A stretch of DNA of 64,000 nucleotides from Paenibacillus_V sp046244365 (GCF_046244365.1 NZ_CP176395.1:2232001-2296000); one strand, 5' to 3'. Shown: positions 26,065 to 34,830, counted from the first letter of the stretch. The notes: a model not told the origin generated them from the letters alone. Program-made: numbers and translations.

Positions 26065-26108
26065 CGGTTGGTTTTACAAATCCATTTTGATAAATGAGGT
26101 GGCAGGGG

Positions 26109-28202
26109 ATGAAAGAGCCAATGGACAACCTGAATGCGCAGGATCGTAACAATGAAGAGCGGGAAACGGGAATCAGTCGACGGAAGCTGCTTGCTACGAT
26201 TGGCGGTGCTGGAGCTGCAATGGTCTCGCTCGGAATGTTAAGAGGGATTTCAGCGAATGCGATGGGAGGGCAGGGCTCTGTCCAGGATTCCGTTTATGGA
26301 GGAGGGCACGGAGGCGGCCAGCTTGGACCGAATCCGAACTCGAGCCCCTCGATTAAAGTACGGTGGTATGATGTGCAGGATTATCATGTAAAGGGAGATG
26401 GCGTGACTGACGATGCTGCTGCGCTGTCCGCGCTTATAACGAATCGGATATCCGGACGGGAGAGTACGCTGTATTTTCCGGCAGGACAATACCGGTTTGG
26501 TGCGGATCTCGTTTTTCCGGATCATATCAGGCTGATTCTGGATAAAGGGGCGCTGCTTTCTCCCGATGCGGGCGTGACGATTACGATTCAAGGTCCGATC
26601 GAAGCGGGGCTTTATGCGGTTTTCGGAGGAAACGGGAAGATTATTCCAGAAAATACGGATGTTTATAATCCGGTTCATTTCGGCGCTGCAGGTGACGAAG
26701 CGACCGATGATACGGCAACCATCCAAAAGGCCATCGATGCTGCGGTGGCTGCGGGAGGGGGCGTTGTCTGGTTTCCGCCCGGACGCACTTACATGGTATC
26801 GACGTTAAACGTGCAATGGGGGCTGACGTTCGAAGGATATGGTGCTATCGTGAAACGGTTGCCGAATCAGGGGAAATGGACGCGAACGTTCACAACGCCG
26901 ACAGCTAATGCGTACATAGGGCTGGAAAATTCGCCGCCGCTCATATTCAGAGGACTGACGATCGACGGGAATCGCCAAAATCAAGGGGATTACGACCGCT
27001 ATCAGCTTGAGCAGGCACATCTTATTTTCGTAATGGGGAGCCGCACAAGCAAAGGGAGACTCTGCGTATGGGTAGAGGATTGTCATTTCAAAGACGGCGT
27101 TGCCGATGCGATCAGTGTCTATAACACGGTTTCTGCCAAAATCTCGAATTGTACGGCGGAAAACTGTTTTCGCGGAGGCGTGGTCGTTACCGGAGGCTAT
27201 ACCGATGTAGAAGTGACGAATTTTAAAGCGCATGGGTCCGTTCACTCTACCGGAATTGATGTGGAAGTTGACGGTTATGGATACGAACAATCGTATGCAG
27301 TCGATATTATGGTGGACAATCTGTTTTTGCCTGACGGCGAGTTTGATGTTGCGATCAAAGGCGGCTCCACCTTCGTTGGCAATAACATCATCGTAAGTAG
27401 GCCGTTATTTAATCTGTATGCCGACAAGTCTACGGTGAAAATATCCAATTCCGTCTTTCATATAGGCGTCAAAACAGATGTGGCAGACCGCATCATAGCG
27501 GCAGCTGACGTTACCTTTGAAAACTGTACCTTCGTTGCCGACGCTTCGCGTGCCGCTGCCGGATCTCCGCGAACGGTTGCCTGCGTGCATTTCCATCCGT
27601 TTTTCCGGAAAGACTGCAGGATCAAGTTTTATGATTGCGATTTCAAGCTCCATTCCTCGATTCAAGAGGGGGACACCGTATATGCCGTTTACTTCGTAGC
27701 CGACAAGCTGGAGAATAACAACCAGATCGTACTGGATGGCTGTCACATTGCGAAAGGGTTTGATTATGGTCTCTACATGGCGAAAGGCGGCACATTAGTC
27801 GTAAAAAATTCGACAATCGATGCGGATACCGGTTTTTATCTGAACAGTACGGACGGCGGATTCAACCTGGATGTAACGATCGACGGTTTAACGGTTAATA
27901 ACGGAGCAGCATTGTTCGATTTTGGCTCCTATCAGTCCACGACCAAGCTGATCACTAAAAATTGTCTATTTGAAGAAAGCAAGAACGTGTTTAGGACCCG
28001 ATACAATTTAGCGAATAACGCCTTTCTCGGAGGAAGGGTCATTGTAGGAGATCAGCCGCCTGCGGGTCGTTCCGTGCCTGGACTGGTCAATGATATTTTC
28101 CGGCTGCGTAAACCCGTACCGGGTTCCGTACTGGAGTGGGTATGCATCGAATCGAGCGCAACGTCGGCGATATGGAAGACAATGACGACCTTGGGCTCTT
28201 GA
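26109..28202 (+). CDS. Tat-exported right-handed beta-helix protein (pectate-lyase-like)
   Basis: I chose the ATG at 26109, behind AGGTGGCAGGGG; an ATG at 26094 is in frame but has no RBS. The 697-residue protein has a twin-arginine signal (SRRKLLATIGGAGAAMVS, about 22-39). Two N-terminal pectate-lyase-3-type openings follow: GDGVTDDAAALSALI with YFPAGQYRFG, and GDEATDDTATIQKAID with VWFPPGRTYMV. The rest is a repetitive beta-helix. Proteins of this class bind or cleave plant or bacterial polysaccharides; the bond attacked is not clear. It follows the transporter and probably feeds it. Confidence 0.82.
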   Translation: MKEPMDNLNAQDRNNEERETGISRRKLLATIGGAGAAMVSLGMLRGISANAMGGQGSVQDSVYGGGHGGGQLGPNPNSSPSIKVRWYDVQDYHVKGDGVTDDAAALSALITNRISGRESTLYFPAGQYRFGADLVFPDHIRLILDKGALLSPDAGVTITIQGPIEAGLYAVFGGNGKIIPENTDVYNPVHFGAAGDEATDDTATIQKAIDAAVAAGGGVVWFPPGRTYMVSTLNVQWGLTFEGYGAIVKRLPNQGKWTRTFTTPTANAYIGLENSPPLIFRGLTIDGNRQNQGDYDRYQLEQAHLIFVMGSRTSKGRLCVWVEDCHFKDGVADAISVYNTVSAKISNCTAENCFRGGVVVTGGYTDVEVTNFKAHGSVHSTGIDVEVDGYGYEQSYAVDIMVDNLFLPDGEFDVAIKGGSTFVGNNIIVSRPLFNLYADKSTVKISNSVFHIGVKTDVADRIIAAADVTFENCTFVADASRAAAGSPRTVACVHFHPFFRKDCRIKFYDCDFKLHSSIQEGDTVYAVYFVADKLENNNQIVLDGCHIAKGFDYGLYMAKGGTLVVKNSTIDADTGFYLNSTDGGFNLDVTIDGLTVNNGAALFDFGSYQSTTKLITKNCLFEESKNVFRTRYNLANNAFLGGRVIVGDQPPAGRSVPGLVNDIFRLRKPVPGSVLEWVCIESSATSAIWKTMTTLGS

Positions 28203-28261
28203 CGAGAAGGGGATAAACTGGCGAATCATTAGGACGACGTAGCCGTTTGCTTTTAAAGTCG

Positions 28262-28304
28262 AACAAACCTCCACCCCTGTTTGAAGCGGGTGGAGGTTTG
28301 TTTT
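28262..28304. terminator. Bidirectional terminator
   Basis: AACAAACCTCCACCC (28262-28276) pairs with GGGTGGAGGTTTGTT (28288-28302), followed by T residues on the plus strand. It lies between the convergent beta-helix and lacI genes. Confidence 0.92.
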
Positions 28305-28347
28305 CATTCATTCATACATATTTCAAAATCAGAGTCAGCATGTCATA

Positions 28348-29385
28348 TCATATGCGTTTCACAGTGCCTCCTTCGAACAGACCGCCCTGCAGGAAAATGT
28401 GCTCATACTGCAAGTGCGGGTTCGCCAGCCTCCACAACATCTTTTCCGCTGCCCGGATACCTGCTTCCCTAATCAGAAAAATCGGCCGCGTCAACTCGGT
28501 CAAAAATTCGTTTTCATTATGTGCGAAGCTAATTAAAGAGTAATCCTCCGGAATCCGCTTGCCGAGCAAACTGCATGTGTGATAGATCCATGCCGGATCG
28601 TAGCCAAGCGCGCACAAAATAGCGGTCGGCTTATATAGTTCCAGTTTCCGTGCCGTGCTATCGATCCAATCCCGTTTATTTTGTACTTTGTCCGTTACGT
28701 GATTCTCTGGATCAACTTGTATCCCTGCTTCCTCCATGGCTTCGACAAACGCCTGCCACCGCAGGCGAAATCCCCGGTAATCTTGAATATTTCCGATATA
28801 CATGATGTTTCTGTGCCCCATCGATAGCAGGTACTGGACGGAAAGGTGGACGGCCGTGCCGACATCCCAAACGACGCTGTCGGCCTGTGCGGCAGGCGGT
28901 GGAAAGTTGATCACGATTCGAGGAATCGGTAGGGAAAGGATCATGCTCTCCTGATGCGTTTCGATCAATGGAGTTATGAAAATGCCGTCTGCATACATTA
29001 AGTTGTTTTCTTCCGTCCAATTATCGAACAGCTCCCGATTCACAATCGTATCCGGGATGATGATCGTTTCCACAACATGTCCATATTCGCTTAATTTCTC
29101 TTGAATTCCGCTTAGTATAAGATGATTGAGAGCGGAGCCCAGCCGGATCGGGAAGATCAGCTTGAAACGGTGCTGCTTGGATGAAAAAAGAGGAATGTGT
29201 TCCATTGCAAGGCTGCGCTCCTGATCTTTAGTACGGTAACCCATCTTACGAGCCGTTTCAATTACGGCGTGACGAGTCTCTTCGGACATGCCGGGCATTC
29301 CTCTCAATGCCTTCGATACGGTATGGACGGTTAAGCCTAGTTTGGCCGCCAAATCACGCAAAGTGACGTTTTTTTTATAAGGCAT
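28348..29385 (-). CDS. LacI family transcriptional regulator
   Basis: The 345-residue regulator has the N-terminal LacI helix-turn-helix VTLRDLAAKLGLTVHTVSKA and the hinge helix region up to about residue 60, followed by a periplasmic-binding-protein-like sensor domain. AAGGAGGAGG-type sequence precedes the ATG at 29383-29385. The divergent gene is an FAD oxidoreductase. A palindrome ATGAAACAATTCAT lies just after its own predicted transcript start. It probably represses itself and parts of the 19-31 kb sugar locus, with a sugar as inducer. Confidence 0.9.
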   Translation of the reverse strand: MPYKKNVTLRDLAAKLGLTVHTVSKALRGMPGMSEETRHAVIETARKMGYRTKDQERSLAMEHIPLFSSKQHRFKLIFPIRLGSALNHLILSGIQEKLSEYGHVVETIIIPDTIVNRELFDNWTEENNLMYADGIFITPLIETHQESMILSLPIPRIVINFPPPAAQADSVVWDVGTAVHLSVQYLLSMGHRNIMYIGNIQDYRGFRLRWQAFVEAMEEAGIQVDPENHVTDKVQNKRDWIDSTARKLELYKPTAILCALGYDPAWIYHTCSLLGKRIPEDYSLISFAHNENEFLTELTRPIFLIREAGIRAAEKMLWRLANPHLQYEHIFLQGGLFEGGTVKRI

Positions 29386-29405
29386 TTGCCTTTCCTCCTC
29401 ATTAA

Positions 29406-29457
29406 ATGAAACAATTCATGTAACAATAATAATATTAAATGTGAAACTAAAATACAA
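29406..29457 (-). promoter_or_regulatory. lacI promoter and autoregulatory operator
   Basis: On the minus strand TTGTAT (29452-29457) and TATTAT (29429-29434) are separated by 17 bases. The palindrome ATGAAACAATTCAT (29406-29419) lies just downstream, where a bound repressor would block transcription. Confidence 0.65.
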
Positions 29458-29481
29458 CTAAAAATGTAATTATCCTCACTA

Positions 29482-29507
29482 TATAATAGAATAAAATACA
29501 TGTTCAT
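29482..29507 (+). promoter_or_regulatory. Candidate promoter of the FAD oxidoreductase
   Basis: A consensus TATAAT lies at 29482-29487, and a half-site like the LacI operator (ACATGTTCAT) follows at about 29498-29507. I could not find a clear -35 element. Confidence 0.4.
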
Positions 29508-29523
29508 TTAAGGAGAGAACCCT

Positions 29524-31071
29524 ATGATCGATTTTCAAAAGATCCATTATTACGTTCCGCAGCCTCCTAACCCGTTTCCCCAGCAGACGTTAGAGGCCGA
29601 TTTATGCATCTACGGGGGCACGTCGGCGGGTATTGCCGCAGCGATCCAGGCTCATCGCATGGGGGCGAAAGTTATCATCGCCGAGTTCGGCGGCCATCTT
29701 GGCGGGTTGACGACAGGCGGCTTGGGCGCAACCGATATCGGCAATAAAGCGGCAATCGGCGGTATTTCACGTGAATTTTATCAATTCGTTGGAGCTCATT
29801 ACGGTAAACAGGAAGGGGATGGGACGCAATGGACCTTCGAACCGCATGTGGCGAAACGGATCTTTCAGGATTGGCTTGAAGAAGCGGGAATCATCGTACA
29901 CTATCATCAGCAATTGGCTCGAGTCGAAATGAACAACGGGCGAATCGCACGGCTGGTTATGCATAACGGCAATATTTTCGAAGCCAAAATGTTCATCGAT
30001 GCCACCTACGAAGGCGATTTAATGGCCGGTGCCGGAGTGGCGTATCATGTAGGCCGAGAAAATAATACGGTCTACAATGAGACGTTGAACGGCGTCCAAT
30101 TCGGCTCGCCCCATCATATGTTCAAGACCTGGATCGACCCTTACATCTTCGAAGGCAAGCCGGATAGCGGCCTGTTGCCGGGGATTGCCGTAAGTCCTTT
30201 GCTTTACCAGGGCTGCGGGGACGCAAGCGTTCAGGCTTATAACTTTCGTATCTGTTTGACCAACGTGCCGGCCAATCGCATAGACTTTCCGGCTCCGCCG
30301 GGGTACAGCCCGGAGCGCTTCGAGCTTCTGCTGCGCTACATTCGTTCAGGCGTTTGGGATGCGATGAAGCTTCATGTGCAAATGCCGAATGGCAAAACCG
30401 ATCTGAACAATCACGGGGCGGTGTCGACCGACCATATCGGCGCTAACTATAAATGGCCGGATGGCGACTATGAGACGAGGGAGCAAATTTTTCAAGATCA
30501 CTTGCAGTACAATCTCGGTATGCTTTACTTTTTGAGCAACGATGAAAGGGTGCCTTCGCACATTCGCGATGAAGTGAAGCAGTGGGGATTGCCGGCGGAC
30601 GAGTATGCCGATACGGGATTATGGACGCCTCAGCTATATATTCGCGAAGCAAGACGGATGGTGTCCGATGTGGTGATGACGGAGTATCATTGCAGAAAAT
30701 TGGAGCAGGTGAATGATCCGGTCGGACTCGCCGCCTACACAATGGATTCTCATAACAGCCGCAGATTGGTTATCGAAGGACGTGTTGTCAACGAAGGCAA
30801 TGTAGAGATTCCGGCAGCTTCGCCGTACCCGATCTCCTACCGCTCTATCGTCCCGAAGCTCGGGGAATGTTCAAACCTTTTCGTGCCCGTATGCTTGTCG
30901 GCATCCCATATCGCATTCGGTTCGATCCGGATGGAGCCGGTGTTTATGATCCTTGGCCAATCGGCGGCAACGGCGGCCGTTCAAGCAATCGAAGATAATT
31001 GTTCCGTTCAGGATGTTGATTATATCAAGCTGAGAGCAAGATTGTTAAACGACAAGCAGGTATTGGGGTAG
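29524..31071 (+). CDS. FAD-dependent oxidoreductase (FAD_oxidored family)
   Basis: The 515-residue protein begins with a dinucleotide-binding motif in a family-typical form, DLCIYGGTSAGIAAAIQAHR (about 26-45), then AEFGGHLGGLTTGGLG. ATYEGDLMAGAGV and the C-terminal SASHIAFGSIRMEP with MILGQSAATAA are typical of PF12831 proteins, which often sit in glycan-degradation loci. The ATG at 29524 follows AAGGAGAG. The gene is divergent from lacI. The likely role is oxidation of a sugar or sugar acid, but the substrate is unknown. Confidence 0.86.
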   Translation: MIDFQKIHYYVPQPPNPFPQQTLEADLCIYGGTSAGIAAAIQAHRMGAKVIIAEFGGHLGGLTTGGLGATDIGNKAAIGGISREFYQFVGAHYGKQEGDGTQWTFEPHVAKRIFQDWLEEAGIIVHYHQQLARVEMNNGRIARLVMHNGNIFEAKMFIDATYEGDLMAGAGVAYHVGRENNTVYNETLNGVQFGSPHHMFKTWIDPYIFEGKPDSGLLPGIAVSPLLYQGCGDASVQAYNFRICLTNVPANRIDFPAPPGYSPERFELLLRYIRSGVWDAMKLHVQMPNGKTDLNNHGAVSTDHIGANYKWPDGDYETREQIFQDHLQYNLGMLYFLSNDERVPSHIRDEVKQWGLPADEYADTGLWTPQLYIREARRMVSDVVMTEYHCRKLEQVNDPVGLAAYTMDSHNSRRLVIEGRVVNEGNVEIPAASPYPISYRSIVPKLGECSNLFVPVCLSASHIAFGSIRMEPVFMILGQSAATAAVQAIEDNCSVQDVDYIKLRARLLNDKQVLG

Positions 31072-31133
31072 AACTGATTTTTTTTGATATGCGATTAGCC
31101 AATAATCGATCAAGAAAAGGCGGTGCAAATCGG

Positions 31134-31994
31134 ATGACGACATTTGGGGCGAATATGAAGAAGGTGATCGAGATCGGCAGCATTACCAGATTCGAATCGA
31201 AGGACGTCTCGAATGACAGGTTCCTGAAGGAAAGCGGGGAAACATGCTGGAGAATGATTTACGTGATGAAAGGGGAGCTTCAGAGCGAGGAGCCGCTTTC
31301 CGGTAAACGGTTGCAGCAGGGGGAGCTGATTTTCCTATCGCCCGGAGAATCCTTGACGGTATGCGGAGGCTCGCGGACGACTGTATTGAGAATTACTTTT
31401 GTTAGCTTCTCGACAGCTTTAGATTCATTTCGAACAAAATGTTTCTCCCTGGGAGAACACGAAAGACGTATGGTTACGGATATGATCATGGAGCGTTTAC
31501 AATCTGGAATTGGATGCGATCAACTGCTAACAAGTTATTTTGAGATATTTCTGATCCGGCTTCTTCGCAGAGGTACATTTTTCGATATCGACAACAAGAT
31601 ATATTCGGGGCATAGAGAAACTGTTAAAGGGGACATCTCTAAAAATATAATCGAATACATTGAAAACAACACGTCAGATGTTTCTATGGAAAACATATGC
31701 AGATTTTTCTCCTACAGTAAATCCCGCATCAGTACTTTGTTTAAGCAAAGCACGGGATACAGCGTCATGGAGTATACGAAAAAGCATAAAATCGAGAAAG
31801 CAAAAGCGCTGATTCGGGAAGGCAAATACAGCTTTACAGAAATTGCGGAGTATCTCGGTTACAGCAGCATTCATTACTTCTCTAAGGATTTCAAGAAGTT
31901 TACCGGGATGACGCCTTCTGTTTATGCGAAGTCCGACAAGCCGGAAAAAGTGTTCGAGTACAGCTTCCAGTTTGTCGACAGAATATCGGGGTAA
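31134..31994 (+). CDS. AraC family transcriptional regulator
   Basis: I chose the ATG at 31134, behind AAAGGCGGTG. The 286-residue protein has an N-terminal cupin-like sensor (MIYVMKGELQSEEP, LIFLSPGESLTV). The C-terminal part holds two helix-turn-helices: SMENICRFFSYSKSRISTLF and SFTEIAEYLGYSSIHYFSKD, ending in the usual GMTPSVYAK. It follows the FAD oxidoreductase by 62 bases and probably activates the locus. Its sequence is A/T-richer than its neighbours. Confidence 0.9.
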   Translation: MTTFGANMKKVIEIGSITRFESKDVSNDRFLKESGETCWRMIYVMKGELQSEEPLSGKRLQQGELIFLSPGESLTVCGGSRTTVLRITFVSFSTALDSFRTKCFSLGEHERRMVTDMIMERLQSGIGCDQLLTSYFEIFLIRLLRRGTFFDIDNKIYSGHRETVKGDISKNIIEYIENNTSDVSMENICRFFSYSKSRISTLFKQSTGYSVMEYTKKHKIEKAKALIREGKYSFTEIAEYLGYSSIHYFSKDFKKFTGMTPSVYAKSDKPEKVFEYSFQFVDRISG

Positions 31995-32104
31995 CATACC
32001 GTCCCATCCATCAGAAAGCATCAACAGTCCAAGAACTTGTTCCGGTTGTTAATCGCGATAAGAAATCAGTAAAGAATCAGAAAAGCAGAAAGCTGATCGG
32101 GACC

Positions 32105-32349
32105 GGGGAGAACCCCCTGGCGGGTTCGTCCCGCGCGGACGGCGTGCTCTTGGGGTCCCGCAAAGTAATCGGAATAAACTTCGAAGCTTTGCGTCACTTT
32201 GTGGGGGGCGAAAACGGCGTCTGAATCTACCGCCGCGATCTACTTCGGCGAGTCAGCTTCGTCAGCAAGTTAAATCGAGATTCATACATCCCCCAGGCTC
32301 CCGCCAAAACAGAAAAACCACTTCATGCGGAGTGGTTTTTCTGTTTTGG
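32105..32349 (+). repeat. tRNA-end repeat element, copy B
   Basis: The 5' block (32105-32142) and 3' block (32214-32310) match copy A at about 90% by eye. The middle differs and contains its own 10-base-pair stem, CCCGCAAAGT (32157-32166) with ACTTTGTGGG (32196-32205). The tRNA-like end is altered (AGGCTCCCGCCAAAAC). It still runs into a perfect 19-base-pair terminator stem (32304-32322 with 32331-32349). The pairing partner has changed together with the end sequence, a compensating change relative to copy A. Confidence 0.75.
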
Positions 32350-32795
32350 TTTGCCTAGAATACCATTTCGATGGCTACGTTTTTTACTAAATGGAGATCC
32401 GAAAGGGGGTAAACCGGGTTTGCTACGCACGCTTGGTCGGACCAACCTAGAGGATCACCTGATTATGCTCCAACGGAGGGCAAGGTCCGTTAAAAGAATA
32501 GGCATCATTGTCAATCCGGTAAAGCGACATTCAATCAAGCGGAAATTCACAACGCTGATCTGGAAAAGGGGTAATGGTCCATGTTCGTTCTGCTTTCTTT
32601 CTGCTTCTCGAGCGACAACCCCTATAATCAGGCCATGGAAATATTAGTAACGCAGATGAATTATTTTCGTAAGTATAGCAGTCATTGGAGTTAATGAGTA
32701 CATCCATAAATACGATAATCAAGCAGTCCATATTTTCTGGCTTACCAGTCCATTCCAATAAGCCCTTTGACTAGCCATGAAGTAAAGAATAGATG
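32350..32795. other. Gap between repeat copies B and C
   Basis: Short open frames occur on both strands, but none has a convincing RBS, codon pattern or recognisable protein. I see no gene here. It may be the decayed interior of an inserted element bounded by the two repeat copies. Confidence 0.4.
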
Positions 32796-32897
32796 CTTCG
32801 GCGAATCAGCATCGTCAGCAAGTTAAATCAAGATTCATACATCCCCCCAGGCTCCACCAAATATAAAAAAAAACACGCCTGCATGGCGTGTTTTTTG
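32796..32897 (+). repeat. tRNA-end repeat element, copy C (3' part)
   Basis: From CTTCGGCGAATCAGC (32796) to CCACCAAAT (32862) it matches the 3' blocks of copies A and B, including the tRNA-Ala-like AGGCTCCACCAAAT. A terminator follows: AAACACGCC (32871-32879), loop TGCAT, GGCGTGTTT (32885-32893) and further T residues. The 5' block is missing here, but a degenerate 5'-block-like stretch (about 32918-32945) follows it. Confidence 0.65.
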
Positions 32898-32985
32898 TTT
32901 GCAAGGGTTCTGAAGGGGGAGTGGGCCCCTCAGGTTCGTCCGCATGAAGGGGGCTGCAGGATACCTTAATGCACTTGAAGGATGA

Positions 32986-33858
32986 TCAATCGCCTAACAC
33001 CGCCAAGTCGAGCCGGCGTATACGTGAGGGGTCGGATATCAAGTCGACCTCGGTGATTTTTCCGTTCCTGATTGTAAATTGGAGTACGTAGGCCAGTCTT
33101 CCGCGCGGAGCCGCGATGACCCCTACTGATCCGTTCACGAGAGCCGATTGTGCAGCTTGAGCACGTCCCGAAACTTGTTTGGCCAGAGCTATCGCGCCTC
33201 GAGTCACTCTTGAGGCTCCTGTCTGGCGATCGTCCCGGAGCACAACGTCCGGATCGAGCGCTGCTACCAGCTTATCGAAATCACCGGCGTGCGCCGCGGC
33301 GAGGAAAGCATCGATAATTTTCCGGTTACGAGCAAGATCGGTCAAAGACCCCGCTACCTTCCCCGCTCCCTGCACCCGGCGGCGGGCACGGCTTGCCAGT
33401 TGTCTTAGAGCGACCTCGGATTTTCCCGTAATAGGAGCAATTTCGGTAAAGGACATGGCGAATATATCGTGCAGCACGAACGTGACGCGCTCCGCAGGAT
33501 TCAGAGTGTCGAGCACGACCAGCAGCGCGAGACCGACTGATTCAGCGAGCAGCGCTTCTTTTTCGGGATCGCTTCCCTCCTTATTACTCGCGAGCTTCTC
33601 GGGCAAGGCCGTTTCTATCGATTCTTCGCATCTTGATTTTCGTGACCGCAGCATGTCGAGACACACCCGCGAAACGACTGTGGTCAGCCATCCCCCTAGG
33701 TTCCCGATATCGCTCGTATCCGAACGGTTGAGACGCAGCCAAGATTCCTGCACCGCATCCTCCGCCTCGCTCAATGATCCAAGCATTCGATACGCCACCG
33801 CCTGCAGATGATTCCGGTGCGTTTCGAATCGCTCCGCCAAACCTGTATATTCGCTCAT
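32986..33858 (-). CDS. ECF41 family RNA polymerase sigma factor with SnoaL-like C-terminus
   Basis: I start at the ATG ending at 33858, nine bases after GAAGGA; an ATG at 33867 abuts the RBS too closely. The 290-residue protein has sigma region 2 (AVAYRMLGSLSEAEDAVQES), region 4 (MSFTEIAPITGKSEVALRQL) and a C-terminal SnoaL-like domain (about 175-285), the layout of ECF41 sigma factors. That C-terminus modulates activity in place of an anti-sigma factor. It faces away from a perfect ECF41-type promoter at 33963-33989. Confidence 0.88.
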   Translation of the reverse strand: MSEYTGLAERFETHRNHLQAVAYRMLGSLSEAEDAVQESWLRLNRSDTSDIGNLGGWLTTVVSRVCLDMLRSRKSRCEESIETALPEKLASNKEGSDPEKEALLAESVGLALLVVLDTLNPAERVTFVLHDIFAMSFTEIAPITGKSEVALRQLASRARRRVQGAGKVAGSLTDLARNRKIIDAFLAAAHAGDFDKLVAALDPDVVLRDDRQTGASRVTRGAIALAKQVSGRAQAAQSALVNGSVGVIAAPRGRLAYVLQFTIRNGKITEVDLISDPSRIRRLDLAVLGD

Positions 33859-33962
33859 CGTTCCCATTCCTTCATAAATATAAAATTGGTCTTATAGATA
33901 CTGACGAATGAAAGTCAGCAGATGTGACAAGGCGCCTAATATTTGTTCATTTTCCCGCTGCA

Positions 33963-33989
33963 TGTCACACTCGCGAGTTTTGATCCGTC
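33963..33989 (+). promoter_or_regulatory. ECF41-type promoter
   Basis: TGTCACA (33963-33969), 16 bases, then CGTC (33986-33989) is the described ECF41 promoter pattern. It points away from the sigma gene towards the relic open frame at 34047 and azoR at 34143. Confidence 0.8.
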
Positions 33990-34046
33990 ATCGTAGTGAA
34001 AGGTCGAATCTTCGGCACCGATTACCAAAATGAAGGAGTGTTTCCC

Positions 34047-34076
34047 ATGAAGTCCAGAATGATATGCCCGCTATGA
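34047..34076 (+). pseudogene. Nine-codon relic of an ECF41 target gene
   Basis: After AAGGAGTG (34033-34040) a frame reads MKSRMICPL and stops. ECF41 target genes are often carboxymuconolactone decarboxylase-like proteins that begin in a similar way (MKxRM). I infer that the target gene was deleted, leaving its start and RBS behind the intact promoter. Confidence 0.45.
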
Positions 34077-34142
34077 TCCTATCCGAATAAGGGCGCTCTT
34101 CGCTTTTGTTTTTCCCGATAATGAATTGGAGGTAATGTAATT

Positions 34143-34784
34143 ATGGCTAAAGTATTATATATCACCGCACATCCGAGCGATCATGAAACGTCTTATAGTA
34201 TGGCAGTAGGGAAAGAATTCATACAAGCATACCACTCCGTAAATCCTAAAGATGAAGTTGTGCAACTAGATCTCTATCGAATGGACATTCCGCAGCTTGA
34301 TGCCGATGTTTTTAGCGGTTGGGGCAAACTGGGGGCAGGTTCTCCTTTTCAAGATTTGACCGATGCAGAGAAAGCGAAGGTCGGTCGTATCGGTGAATTG
34401 GCAGATCAATTCGTTGCTGCGGATAAATATATATGGGTAAGTCCGACATGGAATTATTCCTATCCGCCCGTTATGAAAGCGTATATCGACTCCGTTTGCA
34501 TACCGGGCAAAACCTTCAAATATATTCCGGGTAAAGGTCGAGTCGGCTTGTTGAGCGATAAAAAAGCGGTTCACATTCAAGCTAGCGGAAGTTTCTTGTC
34601 TCCAGGCTCAGTAGACGCAGACATGGAAATGGGCCATCGCCATTTGCAGATCATTATGGAGTTCCTTGGAGTTCCTAGTTTCGAACGTATTTTTGTAGAA
34701 GGCATGGCCACGGATCCCGATCAAGCACCGGAGATTAAAGGAAGGGCGATCCAACAAGCGCGCGAAGTTGCCCGGACCTTCTAG
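34143..34784 (+). CDS. azoR: FMN-dependent NADH-azoreductase
   Basis: The 213-residue flavodoxin-like enzyme reduces azo compounds and quinones with NADH. It shows the phosphate-binding start VLYITAHPSDHETSYSMAVG, the FMN-contact segment SPTWNYSYPPVMKAYID and the QASGSFLSPG loop. It has the usual length of AzoR. The ATG at 34143 follows TTGGAGG at about nine bases. It may be transcribed from the ECF41 promoter 150 bases upstream, a link that follows from position only. Confidence 0.92.
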   Translation: MAKVLYITAHPSDHETSYSMAVGKEFIQAYHSVNPKDEVVQLDLYRMDIPQLDADVFSGWGKLGAGSPFQDLTDAEKAKVGRIGELADQFVAADKYIWVSPTWNYSYPPVMKAYIDSVCIPGKTFKYIPGKGRVGLLSDKKAVHIQASGSFLSPGSVDADMEMGHRHLQIIMEFLGVPSFERIFVEGMATDPDQAPEIKGRAIQQAREVARTF

Positions 34785-34797
34785 CTCTATAACGCAA

Positions 34798-34830
34798 AAA
34801 GACCCTATTCGTCTAGAGTAGGGTCTTTCT
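34798..34830 (+). terminator. Terminator after azoR
   Basis: AAAGACCCTA (34798-34807) pairs with TAGGGTCTTT (34819-34828), followed by CT. The reverse strand has a longer T run, so it can also end the minus-strand SnoaL transcript. Confidence 0.75.

Noticed and set aside
32351..32647. 98-codon open frame between repeat copies B and C
   Set aside because: It has no RBS and no family resemblance; the start overlaps the tail of copy B.
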